Source: Bathynomus jamesi
Lineage: Eukaryota > Arthropoda > Malacostraca > Isopoda > Cirolanidae
Direction of reading: 5' to 3'
Assembly (NCBI GenBank): GCA_023014485.1
Contig: JAJOZX010000939.1
Span: 731,501 to 795,500 of the forward strand
Length of the DNA stretch: 64,000 nt
Part shown: piece by piece, positions 1 to 11,214 of the stretch
How positions within the stretch are numbered: the stretch's first letter is position 1
Layout: every line of letters starts with the position of its first letter
The notes under the pieces: model-generated
What the model was told of the DNA's origin: nothing
What the model saw: only the letters and a program-made list of their open reading frames with translations
The model's database searches: none
Position numbers and translations under genes: made by a program

Positions 1-289
1 TATGGCAGGCAATGCATAAGAATTAAAATTAATATTAATGTTTTCATTAGGTATGATAAAAGTAATGGCTTTCTCAAGAGTTTCAGCCACAGAAAATTGC
101 ATGAAACAAGTTTCATTCTATTTTCTGTGTTACCAGATATTTATATTTTGAGGTTTATATATTTGTTTGTTCATTAATAATTAATACTTTACATGAAATG
201 TGCATGACTGGGCCTTATAAGCTACTTTATAAGCTAATTTAATTGTAAATTGCATAATTTAGTAGAGGTAATATCCGCATAACATCCGC

Positions 290-641
290 AGTCAGAAGTG
301 CGTATGCGGATGTTAAAAATTATGCGGATGCCATTCATATAGGGTAATGACGGTGAAGTACTCAAAAACTGTTTAAGTAATATTTCTTTACGCTTCAAAA
401 GCTGTTTAATTTTCTTGTTAAGTGCACTGTTCACAGATTCAAGAGGAGTGTTCCTTAATTTCACGTAAGTGTCGAGTTATTCAAAAGACCATACATATTT
501 TCAAGGTAAACTTCTTTATTAAGAATCACTAAGGCATTTGATTTATCGGCCTTGGTTATATGTAGATTCTGGTCTTTTCTTAAAGACGCATAAGAATCGA
601 AAAACCTCTGTGGACAATTTAGAATAGAGGGTTTAGACATG
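290..641 (-). pseudogene. Penelope-like element reverse transcriptase fragment
   Basis: The minus strand reads, in two overlapping frames, the N-terminal part of a Penelope-like reverse transcriptase. The upstream frame carries the block ITKADKSNALVILNKEVYL, which matches the conserved TKADKGNAVVI block of that family. A shifted frame continues with KLRNTPLESVNSALNKKI and then LPYMNGI, where the family has its YGLPKIHK region. The catalytic palm (YxDD) is absent. At the high-coordinate side the frame runs straight into an IS630-type fragment on the other strand, so the junction is a rearrangement or a nested insertion. It is dead: there are frameshifts and both ends are truncated. Confidence 0.7.
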
Positions 642-644
642 GCA

Positions 645-984
645 CCATGTCTATCAACATGATGGTGCTCCTTGTCACTATGCCAAAATTGTTCAGGATT
701 ATCTAAATGGACGTTTTCCAAATCGCTGGATCGGACGCGGAAGCAACAGACCTTGGCCAGCGAGATCGCCAGATTTAACCCCTTTAGATTTCTTTGCATG
801 GGGCTTTATCAAATCGCACGTCTATCAGACGAAGATTACGAGTCTTGAAAACTTACGTACACGTATACGAACTGCTGCAGATAACATAACCCCGCAAATG
901 CTCCAGAATGTGTTTAGAAATGCTGCGGAACGATTTGAGCTGTGCAGGGATACTGATGGGCGTCACGTCGAATCCTACTCTTAA
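645..984 (+). pseudogene. IS630/mariner-type transposase, C-terminal fragment
   Basis: The plus strand reads HQHDGAPCHYAKIVQDYL, then RSPDLTPLDFFAWG, and ends RDTDGRHVESYS before a TAA stop. These are the second catalytic aspartate block (DGAPCH) and the third acidic block (here the D of LTPLD) of the IS630/Tc1/mariner superfamily, in the subgroup with a TPLDFFLWG motif. The N-terminal DNA-binding half and the first catalytic aspartate are missing. The same subgroup recurs at 12.7, 28.7, 60.2, 61.6 and 62.0 kb, so it is a common family in this genome. Confidence 0.75.
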
Positions 985-1093
985 TTATTTAATAAATGTT
1001 ACCACTTTATCATTTTATGATTGAATTCCATATAATTTCCAAGTGCTTCACAAAAATAGATCCTGACTTTATGTAAAAATGAACAATGAATAA

Positions 1094-3378
1094 CACTAGG
1101 CAACAAAGATTTTGTTACAGAAGACCAAATAGGTGCTCCTAGCTAATTTCGGTATGCTGATTTCAAATCTATAATTAGATTTTTTCTATCACGTCTAGAT
1201 TTTGTGTAAAATGCAAATCACTTTTAGTAAAATTTTCTACCACGTCCAGATTTTGGTTTTAATCGGCTTAATGCCAGTAATATGAAACTTGCTTTTCAAG
1301 GTTAAAGCAATTTTTTTTGCCAACTATATACAAATTCGAACAATTTTGATAAATAAACAACTTCTGCTTTGTCTGTGGACAATATACACCTAAGCCACAA
1401 CGTAGAAACATAACAACAAAGATTAAACTTGCCTACAAGTGTTATTTTGACTGTAAGTTAGGAGACCAACAGAGGGACTGGGCACCACATATTTGCTGTG
1501 CACAGTGCAATGCAATGTTAATAGCTTGGATGAATGGTAAAAGAAAAGCTATGCCATTCTCAGTCCCCATGGTTTGGCGTGAGCCAAAAAATCACTTCAA
1601 TGATTGTTATTTTTGTTTGACAAAGATTGCTGGTTTCACAAAGAAAAACAAATCAAAGATCACGTACCCAAACTGCGAATCAGCAATGAAACCAGTACCA
1701 CATGATGAAACAAATCCACCACCAGTTCCACCAGCAACGATAACAGACAACAGTTCATCTGAAGATTCTGCTAGTGATATAGAAACAGGGAAAGATGGCA
1801 TATATGTTCCAGATGCAAATATTTCCCCACATTTGTTAAGTCAAGCGGAGTTAAATGACTTAGTGCGCGATTTGGAATTACCAAAAGAAAAGGCAGAGTT
1901 GCTTGGTTCAAGACTTCAAGAATTTAATCTTCTCCAACCAAACACCAAAGTTTCCCATTTCCGCCATCGCCATTTGCAGTTTTCATCATTTTACTTACAG
2001 GAAGAAAACGTTTGTTTCTGCCATGATATCAGTGGTCTGATGCAAAGGATTGGCTGTCGCTATGATCCAAAAGAATGGAGACTGTTCATTGACTCTAGTA
2101 AAGCTAGCCTTAAAGCTGTATTACTGCACAACGGCAATGAAAAACCTTCAATACCTGTAGCACATGCCACTGGCCTTAATGAGACTTATGAATCGATGAA
2201 ACTGCTGCTAAGACTCATCAAATATAAGGACCACACATGGAATATTTGTGGCGACCTTAAAGTTGTATCATTACTTCTTGGGTTACAGTTGGGCTACACA
2301 AAGCATATGTGCTTTTTGTGTCTATGGAACAGCAGAGATGACAAGAACCACTACAAAAAACATGATTGGCCATCTAGAACTGAACATGTTGTTGGTAAAT
2401 ACAATGTGAAACACCAGCACTTATTGACCCTCAGAAAGTACATCTTCCACCACTTCACATTAAACTTGGCCTTATGAAAAATTTCGTGAAGGGTATGGAT
2501 CATCAAGGTAGTGGTTTCCAATATTTAAAGGATAAATTCAAAGGAATATTGACAGATGCTAAGCTAGAAGCTGGAGTTTTCACTGGACCACAGATCCGCA
2601 GTGTCATCCACGACTCATCGTTTCCATCTAACCTAAATGAGAATGAACTAGGAGCATGGACATCTTTCGTTGAAGTTGTCAAAAATTTTCTTGGAAACCA
2701 CAAAGCTGAAAACCACCGTAAACTCGTAGAAAACATGCTTAAATCTTATGAAATAATGGGATGCAGAATGTCTTTGAAAATTCATTTTTTACATTCTCAT
2801 CTTGACTTCTTCCCGGCCAACCTTGGGGCTGTAAGTGACGAGCATGGTGAGCGCTTCCACCAACAGATCTCAGTTATGGAAAACAGATACCAAGGTAATT
2901 TCAACCCAAATATGATGGGAGATTATTGTTGGTTCCTGCAGAAGGAGAGCTCGTCATCCTACAAGCGACAAAGGAAGAGGACACACCAAAGTTTCACTTA
3001 AGAACAGGAATTTGCCTTTCAGTAGTAACAACAAAATACTAACGCGCTTTGGGTGGATGGTTGGGCGCAGGGGTGGTAACTCCACCAGCGGAATTCCGCT
3101 GTCTGTCTTAAGCCAGAATAAAGGAGGAAAGACATCCCTGTTCACTAATTATTTAAGTATGCTTAACATAAAACGTGGCACGGAAAAGTAGCTTAGACGG
3201 CTTTCGTAATAGAAGCGGGTGAGAAAAAAAAATGAAAAATAGGGGTTTTCGGTTACACAAAATCTGGACGTGATAGAGAAATTTTGATATCAGATCTGAA
3301 ATCAGCATCAGCGCTTTAGTAGGAATCAGTAGTTCACGTGTCTGTAACAAAAAAAAAGTTGAAATTTGTTGCCTAGTG
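1094..3378 (+). mobile_element. Unclassified DNA transposon, family A copy 1
   Basis: The left end begins CACTAGGCAACAAAGATTTT and the right end is its inverted counterpart, finishing TTTGTTGCCTAGTG. The inverted repeats extend inward for roughly 120 bp and share two inner motifs, ATGCTGATTTCA and TCTATCACGTC(T/C)AGATTTTG. The element is flanked on both sides by TAA (1091-1093 and 3379-3381), a 3-bp target duplication. It contains one degenerate gene. The duplication resembles that of PIF/Harbinger, but the protein does not look like a Harbinger transposase and the termini differ, so I leave the superfamily open. Confidence 0.8.
1353..3001 (+). pseudogene. Family A DDE-like transposase candidate, copy 1
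   Basis: The reading frame is open from about 1353, before the first ATG at 1515, and starts with a zinc-ligand-like FCFVCGQYTPKPQRR. It then has LGDQQRDWAPHICC, PMVWREPKNHFNDCYFC, a Ser/Asp-rich linker, LNDLVRDLELPKEKAELLGS, WRLFIDSSKASLKAVLLHN, ICGDLKV, MCFLCLWNSRDD and, after a frameshift near 2420, HIKLGLM and SDEHGERFHQQ. I read the D of FIDSS, the D of CGDLKV and the E of SDEHGE as a possible DDE triad, with CFLC as a zinc knuckle; this is inference. The protein resembles a large set of uncharacterised arthropod and cnidarian proteins that I recall without a family name. The N-terminal exon is lost and the gene is dead. Confidence 0.65.
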
Positions 3379-3381
3379 TAA

Positions 3382-5081
3382 TCAATATTCATTTTTACAT
3401 AAGAACCAAAATCGCTTAACGCGAGTTTGGATAAAAATTTTATTTGTAGCTTTCTATTTTCGTTTGTGTCACAACCCTACGATCTACCATTTCTATAGTT
3501 TAGTCGTATCCATTTTCCATTTTTCATTTGTTATAGAATTTATTATAATTAATTATGGTTGTCTTGCATCTCACCCTCGACCCTAGATTATGCATACATA
3601 TTGCATATAACAGGATTGGAACCAGTAGTTGTACTTCTTAGTCATTAATACCCACTCTTTGTCTCTAATTCGTTCTTGTAAATCTTCCTAATAATGATTT
3701 GTACTATACATACAAATTCAATAATTATGACGTCACATTTTCCCGTCATTAATTTCCCTTCATCATATCTCTAGTATTCAATGTATGAAAATTCTTTAAC
3801 ATCATAATAAAAACTGTACACTCTATAGAAGTCATTATTTATATGTTATGTAGTATAAATATTATTATTCAACCATATTCATCCATACCGTATGTGCCCA
3901 TGTACTTTGCATTATATTTCTAACATCTCAATTGTCTAATAATATGAAACACTGTAACAAAACAAAGTTATAGTAACTGTTTAATTATAATTAACTATAA
4001 TACTTTAATTTAATATAATGTAATGTACTTTAATGAAACTGTACTTAATGATGTAATGTACTAAATGACGTAGTCAATGTACTTTAATGGAATTGTAGTT
4101 AACGATAATAAATGAATTGGTAATTATAATCATAGTTACAGTAGACCAAAATTACAATGTACTCAATGTCCGACCCGACATTATGTCGCCATAAGGAATG
4201 TAGAATCGGCAATACTGTTGTTATTTTTTTATTATTATTTTTCATTTGGAATTAATTTTGATGTGCTTTCTACTTTGCCAAATAATTGATGACCTGTTCT
4301 TTTTTTAAAATCTCATAATCATTTTTTTAGATTTAGCTTAATAATGAATCCTGAGTAACTTTTGCCATGTCATGTTTTGTATACATTCTTTCTTCGTTAT
4401 AAAAGATGAAGTCATGTCTTGCCTAAGCATTTAATTGTAAATCTTAAACCTTTAATTTTTACTCATATGCAGATTTTAGTGTAAAGATGCATAGTTCAAT
4501 TTCCACTTTTAGTTAACTTGGCAGATCATGATAACATCAGATCTGAAAATATGCAAGTTAAGATAAAAATATGGCTTCATCTTCAAATATCTTGTTTATT
4601 CGTTTAAACCTTAACACAGCTAAAAGATTTACTTTATTTTCAAATATTGTGCAAAAATAATGCAGCCTCTTCAACATTTAATAATGATGATGTTAGTAGA
4701 ATCGGGGTATATAAACCCCACCAATTTCTTCTATGTTTGTTCTGATTCCAACTACGAGGCTGAGCATTACCTGTAACAGTTTAGGAGTAAAACACAGTAA
4801 GAAAAAGTCTTTATCTTCTCCTTCGAGCCGTGCTCTCTTCAGAAAACTTAGTCATTAGAATCCCCCGATAAGTTACAAGAAGAATCGGGGAGAAACCTCA
4901 AAGAATTTAATAAGCCTCTCAGAATCCTCCGAGCCACTATAGAAGAACTCGGAGAGTAGTATAGAAGAAACTACTGCAAGTAACAGATCCGTTGCTGCCT
5001 CCTAACCAGAACCCCCGTCGACTTCGAACCAACCCAGGGCCATAGACAATATTTACAGAATATTTACAGAAAACCCACTAA
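3382..5081. other. AT-rich non-coding stretch
   Basis: There is no convincing coding region here. The sequence is strongly AT-rich with repeated TAATGTACTTTAATG-like words near 4010-4110. At 4703-4719 the symmetric string GGGGTATATAAACCCC contains a TATA-box-like core and is followed by about 350 bp of less AT-rich, structured sequence up to 5080. That layout could be the promoter and leader of a lost retroelement, but no coding sequence follows because family A copy 2 begins at 5085. Confidence 0.4.
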
Positions 5082-5084
5082 TAA

Positions 5085-7453
5085 CACAGGCCTGCAAAAT
5101 TGAAGGTCCTAAAAACTTTTGAAATTGTATGCTGGTTTTATAGGAATTTGGGGTGCTAAATCCAAAAACGGCCTCAGATTTGCTCCATCACGTATAGTTT
5201 TTTCACAATTTGCTATGACGTTTTTATGTTGTAATATGTTACTGAATAAAATAAGTAGTGAAGAATTACCACATGAAACCTATTTCCTGACCATTTCTGA
5301 ATATATTTATTTTAAAAAACTATAAAACTTGGATACTTACATCTTTACTTAGTGGAATGGCTTAGTAGTCCCGTTTTCTTTTGCCAGTGAAGCTGCGCCT
5401 GTTGCATTTCCTTTTGTGCGCTGCTTCCGGATTTTCACGATGCAGCATCCAGCAATAATCCCCCATCATATTAACGTTTCACCGGCCTTGGTATCTCTTT
5501 TCCATCTCCTTAATGTCTTGATGGAAACGTTCTCCCTGTTCCTCACTTACTGCACCTAGATTTTCTGGGAAAAAGTCCAAGTGTGCATTCAAGAAATGAA
5601 TTTTGATACTCATTGAGCATCCCAAAGCTTTGAATTTCTCCAGCATGTTTTCAACAATGAGTGCATATTCAGGGTCCTTATTATTCCCAAGGAACTTAGT
5701 AACCACACTTTTGAAGGAATTCCAAGCCTCTTTTTCTACTTCAGTCATCGTAGACAAGAAGTTTTCATCTGATAGCAGTCTTCTAATGTCTGGGCCTACA
5801 AAAATATCTTCTCTTAATTTTGCTTCTGATAGGTTAGGGAACTTCTTGCAGAGGTACTTAAAGCATTCTCCACTTTTTTCTAATGCCTTAACAAACTGTT
5901 TCATAAGGCCTAGTTTTATATGAAGAGGTGGTAGAAGTACTTTCTTTGAGTCAACAAGATTTTTACGCAAAATATTCTTGCTTCCAGGTTCTAGAGATCT
6001 TCTTTGTGGCCAGTGTTTTTGCTCCCAGTGTTGACTCCTTGCTCTGCTATCCCATTCACAAAGGAAACATGGGAACTATATCCTCCCTGCTGCCCCAGAA
6101 GCACGCACAATACCTTAAGGTCTCCACAAATCATCCAGTGATGATCATAATATTTTACCTTTGTAAGAACCAATTCCAAATTCTCATAACATTCTTGGAG
6201 ATGTACCGAGTGACCAACAGGTACAGAGGCATACTTGTTCCCATTGTGCAAAAGAACAGCTTTTAGACTTCTTTTAGAAGAGTCGATGAAAAGTCTCCAT
6301 TCATCCGCTTTGTACTCAATGCCAAATGCCTGTACCAAACCATCAATATCACTACAGTAAACTAAATTGTCCTCATGTGAAAAGTAGTGAATAAACTCCT
6401 TTTCTCTTCTTCTATACAAATATATCGATGTTCCAGCTGATAATAAATTTCTTTCTTTTAATCTGGAGCCTAAGAGTTCAGCAGATTCCTTGGATAATCC
6501 CAAATCTCTCACTAAATCGTTTAGTTCAGATTGAGTGAACAACTGGGGGCTTGACTTCCTATATCACACTGAAATTCTTCATGATCAGTATCTGAACCAG
6601 AATTACTAGGCAAATCTGCCAATGTTTCTGGTGGAAGCGGAACTGGAACTTTTGGCCCATGAGGAACAGGTCGAAAAAGCTGATGGAAGATTTGGATAGA
6701 ATATGGCTTTCTTATTTTTTGAGTTATAGCCTTTAACATCACAAGAGCAAAAATAGCAGTCATCACAGTGATTTTTTGGCTCCCTCCATACCATTGGCAC
6801 ACCAAATCTGAATGCTTTCTTTTTGCCTTTACACCATTTCCTTAGATCCTCTACGCAAATAAAACAAACTTTGTGTGGTGCCCATGGTTTGTCTTGGTCT
6901 CCTAGTTTCATTCCAAAGTAGGCATGGTACACTTGCCTAATAAAATTTGTTACGTTTCTTTGATATTTCTTGATCACAAATTCCCCGCATATGTAGCAGA
7001 AGCTGTCGGGACTGTTGACACATCCACGGCTAGCCATGATTCACAACTTACTACAGTACCCAGAACACAATAAGAGTCTTGAATTTAATTTAATAAAGGC
7101 TAAATAAGGCTTTCTTAACACTATCAAAACACGCTAGTTCGCTGATATAAAACACAAAAAACAACTCAAAATCACTGAAAAAATTCGCTTCGGATGAACC
7201 ATTGTGCGCACGTCATGAAATCTGAGTAACAACTGACTCATACGGCTTGGCAACCCAGTATTTATAGTCTCTTAGAAGTTTCTAGTAATTTCCGGAAATC
7301 TGGCATTTTCTCGAAGTCGCTTCACAAAAAAATCGGATTTGTGAAATAACTTTGTGTCGTATGACATTTTTATTGTGTTTTTCGAATTCAGCACAAAAAA
7401 TACATTGTAAACAGCTAAAATTATGAAAAAAGTTTTTCCATCGCAGGCCTGTG
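5085..7453 (-). mobile_element. Unclassified DNA transposon, family A copy 2
   Basis: The termini are CACAGGCCTGC on the left and GCAGGCCTGTG on the right. The inner motif pair of the family is recognisable as ATGCTGGTTTT and CCATCACGTATAG on the left. The flanks are TAA on the left and TAT on the right, which fits a 3-bp TWA-type duplication with one later substitution; a perfect ATA duplication is also possible if the terminus is taken one base further out. The right end abuts a Penelope-like 3' half with no gap. Confidence 0.75.
5362..7037 (-). pseudogene. Family A DDE-like transposase candidate, copy 2
   Basis: The ATG at 7037 starts MASRGCVNSPDSFCYICGEF, giving the best-preserved N-terminus of the family in this window: CYIC, LGDQDKPWAPHKVCFIC, PMVWREPKNHCDDCYFC. 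After frameshifts near 6650 and 6545 it continues with LNDLVRDLGLSKESAELLGS, WRLFIDSSKRSLKAVLLHN and ICGDLKV. Another shift near 5985 leads to HIKLGLMKQFVKAL, IKIHFLNAHLDFFPENLG and SEEQGERFHQDIKEMEKRYQ. A stop at 5479 interrupts the tail, which can still be followed as MMGDYCWMLHRENPEA to a stop at 5362-5364. The CFLC knuckle is lost at the third shift. About 560 codons are implied for an intact version. Confidence 0.7.
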
Positions 7454-8152
7454 TATAATTGTTCCTATATACATTATTATTCGGCTCACCACATTACCGT
7501 AAAACGAACCGTTCTTTCTACTTTATTCCTAAGATGCTTACGAATTTGTAGCCTAGAGTTCATTGATGATGAAATTAGTAAATTATATAAAATTGCGTTC
7601 GATTTAAAATATCCAAAGAACTGCATAGATAAATCCTTAAAAATCGCAAAGAAAACCTTCTACGAGGTAAAGGACAAGATTCCTTATAACACAAAAAATG
7701 TTTTAGCTTTACCATTCAGAGAAAATTTCCTTGATCTGCCGAAACTCCTGAGGATCTTTAACGTAAATATTGCGTTCAGAAATTTAGATGTAATTAAGAA
7801 TTCATTGATTAAAAACTCCCCTTTAAGTGAACAGGGTTGTATATATAAAATTCCATGCACAATATGTAATAAATTTTACATTGGTCAAACTGGTAAAACG
7901 CTTGAATTACGTATTAAGCAGCATAAATACAATATAAGAATCGGCCAGGAACCTAACGCCATTTTCATTCATGTAAGAGATACTAATCATCCCATTGACT
8001 GGAAAAATGCCTCCAAATTAAGTTTTAGTAAATCTATTGTTAGTAGAAATATACTTGAATCGAGTGTGATCAAGAATAATGTGGATTTGGTTCTTAATAT
8101 TAGCCCTGGGCTTTATAAATTAGACTCGTACATTGTTAGGAAGTTGGTGTAA
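7454..8152 (+). pseudogene. Penelope-like element, 3' part with GIY-YIG endonuclease
   Basis: This is an uninterrupted frame of about 230 codons with no reverse transcriptase upstream, so it is 5'-truncated by the family A insertion or by reverse transcription. It reads the region after the polymerase (LFLRCLRICSLEFIDDEI) and then a GIY-YIG domain: GCIYKIPCTICNKFYIGQTG, followed by LELRIKQHKYNIRIG and AIFIHVRDTNHPIDW. The CC..C cysteine cluster and the conserved H of KQHK match Penelope-like elements. The product would cut target DNA for retrotransposition, but the truncated copy cannot act alone. A stop at 8150-8152 is followed by the element's tail. Confidence 0.85.
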
Positions 8153-8875
8153 GGCCTATTATTTTTGACCGCATTCTTTCCCCTTAACTGTTTGCCTTAA
8201 TTAAATAAATAATATTTTAAGAATTGTTAACATTCTTATGTGTACATTTTAATTGTATTTTCTTTCATATAATCTTTATGTACTTGATAGTTTATTAGAC
8301 TTTTGAACAGGTTATCTATTGGGAAATTTTTCAGATTGTTCGTAGATATTAGAAATATTCCGTACGACGATGGCACCATGTCTTTGTTTCTTTAAATTCT
8401 TGCACTTAACTGCCTGCTTTAATTAATAACTGTTATAATAATTTTTGTTTTCTGTACATATTAATTGTCTAATTTCATTTATATAGTTCTTATGTATTCA
8501 ATAATTAAGTTACCTATTGAGAAAAAATCTTTAGATTGTTTTATTGTTTTTTAAATTTAGTTGCCGTAGGCCTTTTACTTTTGACCTCATTCTTGCCCCT
8601 TAATTGTTTGCCTTAATTAAATAAATAATATTTTGAAGAATTGTTAATATTCTTATGTGTACATTTTAATTGTATTTTTTCTTTCATCTAATCTTTATGT
8701 ACTTGATAGTTTATTAGACTTTTGAACAGGTTATCTATTGGGAAAAAATTTTCAGATTGCTTGTAGATATTTGTAATATTCCGTACGACGATGGCACCAA
8801 GTCTTTTGTTTCCTTAAATTCTTGCCACTTAACTGCCTGCTCTAATCTAATATACTATTTCAGAAATGAAGCCTT
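8153..8875 (+). repeat. Penelope-like 3' tail, tandemly duplicated (~417 bp period)
   Basis: The block starting at GGCCTATTATTTTTGACCGC near 8154 recurs at about 8570 as GGCCTTTTACTTTTGACCTC. Both continue with the same AATAAATAATATTTT stretch and the words CCGTACGACGATGGCACCA. A third, partial copy of the middle of the unit (TAATAACTGTTATAATAATTT) lies at 13.55-13.75 kb. Placement directly after the GIY-YIG frame identifies it as that element's 3' untranslated tail. Confidence 0.7.
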
Positions 8876-8896
8876 ATATATACAGTATATATATAT

Positions 8897-9769
8897 ATGA
8901 TACACACAGACCGTGCATGGAACAAGGAACTCTTCTGGGATAATTAAATCCACTATAGTCCGAATAAGTAATGGTAAATGACAAATACCATAGTTTTTCT
9001 TTTTCATGATGCTAGCCCGACGTGGGCAATGGGTCACTTGCAAAGAGGTCCCATAAATATAGCTTCCCTCACCAGCTATCTGCAAAGCAGACAGGATCCA
9101 GCTTTGGGACATGGATCTAGGGTTTAAAGCAGCCTAGCCCTGCTACATTTAGAACCTCAATATAAGCAAAAGACTCGCTGCCTTCACGTCAGATTGAATA
9201 CATCAAAGAAAAAGGGGTAACTATTACATTTTTAGCCAAAAACCAAAACTTAAACCTCAACTGGCAGAATTGAGCGTCCACTTTTCAAGGCACATAACAT
9301 GTCCGTTTCACATGTCTGTGTGTATCATAAAAAACTCAGGGAACCATTCTGAGTTCATTCCCATCTTGAAACGGACATGTTATGTGCCTTGAAAAGTGGA
9401 CGCTCAATTCTGCCAGTTGAGGTTTAAGTTTTGGTTTTTGGCTAAAAATATAATAGTTACCTCTTTTTCTTTGATGTATTCAATCTGACGTGAAGGCAGG
9501 GAGTCTTTTGCTTATATTGAGGTTCTAAATGTAGCAGGGCTAGGCTGCTTTAAACTCTAGATCCATATCCCAAAGCTGGATCCTGTCTGCTTTGCAGATA
9601 GCTGGTGAGGGAAGCTATATTTATGGGACCTCTTTGCGAGTGACCCATTGCCCACGTCGGGCTAGCATCATGAAAAAGAAAAACTATGGTATTTGTCATT
9701 TACCATTACTTATTCGGACTATGGTGGATTTAATTATCCCAGAAGAGTTCCTTGTTCCATGCACTGTCT

Positions 9770-9775
<6 letters not shown>
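8897..9775. repeat. ~460-bp interspersed repeat, inverted pair
   Basis: A unit running from GATACACACAGACCGTGCAT to ACATGTCCGTTTCA occupies about 8897-9313. Almost the same sequence follows in the opposite orientation to 9775, giving a large palindrome whose centre is near 9315. Frames through it read GEGSYIYGTSL and RRASIMKKKNYGICHLP on one strand, but these match nothing I know and are probably chance. Each arm ends in an (AT)n array. The same unit recurs three times at 57.5-58.8 kb. Confidence 0.7.

Positions 9776-9796
<21 letters not shown>
9776..9796. repeat. (AT)n microsatellite
   Basis: A short TA dinucleotide array sits between the 460-bp repeat and the SINE array. Confidence 0.9.
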
Positions 9797-9800
<4 letters not shown>

Positions 9801-11214
9801 GAAACGACGTAAGTATAGAGGAGCGTTCTGCACACGAGGAAGAGAAATAACGAACAAATGAAAAATGAGGTGAACCGCCCGGGAATCGAACCCAGGATCT
9901 TCCGATTGCCGGTCAGATGCGCTATCCATTACACCACGGGCCACGGTCAGTCATAAGTCGAAATTCTCCTACATAGGGCAGAAACCAATGCCCTGAGAGG
10001 GCACCCTCGCAAATCGTGAATATGTACATTTAACTGCAATGACCACGCAGTATATTAATGTATAGAAACGACGTAAGTATAGAGGAGCGTTCTGCACACG
10101 AGGAAGAGAAATAACGAACAAATGAAAAATGAGGTGAACCGCCCGGGAATCGAACCCAGGATCTTCCGATTGCCGGTCAGATGCGCTATCCATTACACCA
10201 CGGGCCTCGGTCAGTCATAAGTCGAAATTCTCCTACATAGGGCAGAAACCAATGCCCTGAGAGGGCACCCTCGCAAATCGTGAATATGTACATTTAACTG
10301 CAATGACCACGCAGTATATTAATGTATAGAAACGACGTAAGTATAGAGGAGCGTTCTGCACACGAGGAAGAGAAATAACGAACAAATGAAAAATGAGGTG
10401 AACCGCCCGGGAATCGAACCCAGGATCTTCCGATTGCCGGTCAGATGCGCTATCCATTACAACACGGGCCTCGATCAGTCATAAGTCGAAATTCTCCTAC
10501 ATAGGGCAGAAACCAATGCCCTGAGAGGGCACCCTCGCAAATCGTGAATATGTACATTTCACTGCAATGACCACGCAGTATATTAATGTATAGAAACGAC
10601 GTAAGTATAGAGGAGCGTTCTGCACACGAGGAAGAGAAATAACGAACAAATGAAAAATGAGGTGAACCGCCCGGGAATCGAACCCACATATTCACGATTT
10701 GCGAGGGTGCCCTCTCAGGGCATTGGTTTCTGCCCTATGTAGGAGAATTTCGACTTATGACTGATCGAGGCCCGTGGTGTAATGGATAGCGCATCTGACC
10801 GGCAATCGGAAGATCCTGGGTTCGATTCCCGGGCGGTTCACTTCATTTTGCATTTGTTCGTTATTTCTCTTCCTCGTGTGCAGAACGCTCCTCTATACTT
10901 ACGTCGTTTCTATACATTAATATACTGCGTGGTCATTGCAGTTAAATGTACATATTCACGATTTGCGAGGGTGCCCTCTCAGGGCATTGGTTTCTGCCCT
11001 ATGTAGGAGAATTTCGACTTATGACTGATCGAGGCCCGTGGTGTAATGGATAGCGCATCTGACCGGCAATCGGAAGATCCTGGGTTCGATTCCCGGGCGG
11101 TTCACCTCATTTTTCATTTGTTCGTTATTTCTCTTCCTCGTGTGCAGAACGCTCCTCTATACTTACGTCGTTTCTATACATTAATATACTGCGTGGTCAT
11201 TGCAGTTAAATGTG
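9796..11214. mobile_element. tRNA-derived SINE array, 264-bp period, with inversion
   Basis: Six tRNA-like heads are present: minus strand at 9871-9942, 10135-10206, 10399-10470 and a truncated one from 10663; plus strand at 10769-10840 and 11033-11104. Start-to-start spacing is exactly 264 bp in both orientations. Each unit has the tRNA-like head, a tail of about 80 bp containing TCCTCGTGTGCAGAACGC and TACGTCGTTTCTATACAT, and a spacer with CACGATTTGCGAGGGTGCC. The orientation switches near 10687, inside the fourth head, just after GAACCCA. The flanks are (AT)n arrays. Units are nearly identical, so the array is young, or partly an assembly effect. Confidence 0.8.
10769..10840 (+). pseudogene. 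tRNA-like SINE head (tRNA-Arg-like scaffold)
   Basis: The 72 bases fold as a cloverleaf. The acceptor GGCCCGT pairs with GCGGTTC apart from one mismatch, the T arm CTGGG-TTCGATT-CCCGG is complete, and the anticodon stem is TCTGA/TCGGA. The B box GGTTCGATTCC and an A-box-like TGTAATGGATAGCGC are intact, so it could act as an internal Pol III promoter. The anticodon loop CCGGCAA has C instead of the near-universal U at position 33, and there is no CCA or normal terminator. I take it as a SINE head, not a working tRNA gene; the overall scaffold is closest to tRNA-Arg. Confidence 0.75.

Noticed and set aside
5119..5325. Small frame at the left end of family A copy 2
   Set aside because: It falls within the terminal inverted repeat and is not kept in the other copies.
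8855..9801. Paired frames with GEGSYIYGTSL and GICHLPLLIRT as a coding gene
   Set aside because: The same words come from every copy of the ~460-bp repeat in both orientations and match no known family.
9871..11104. Frames reading MDSASDRQSEDPGFDSRAVHL in several places, apparently a repeated small protein
   Set aside because: They are translations of the tRNA-like SINE head and its tail; repetition follows the 264-bp array, not a gene family.
10769..11104. Functional tRNA genes
   Set aside because: C at position 33, a mismatch in the acceptor stem and the SINE tail argue for SINE heads.
9796..11214. Regular repeats resembling a CRISPR array
   Set aside because: The period is 264 bp, the repeats are whole SINE units, the orientation inverts, and the genome is eukaryotic.
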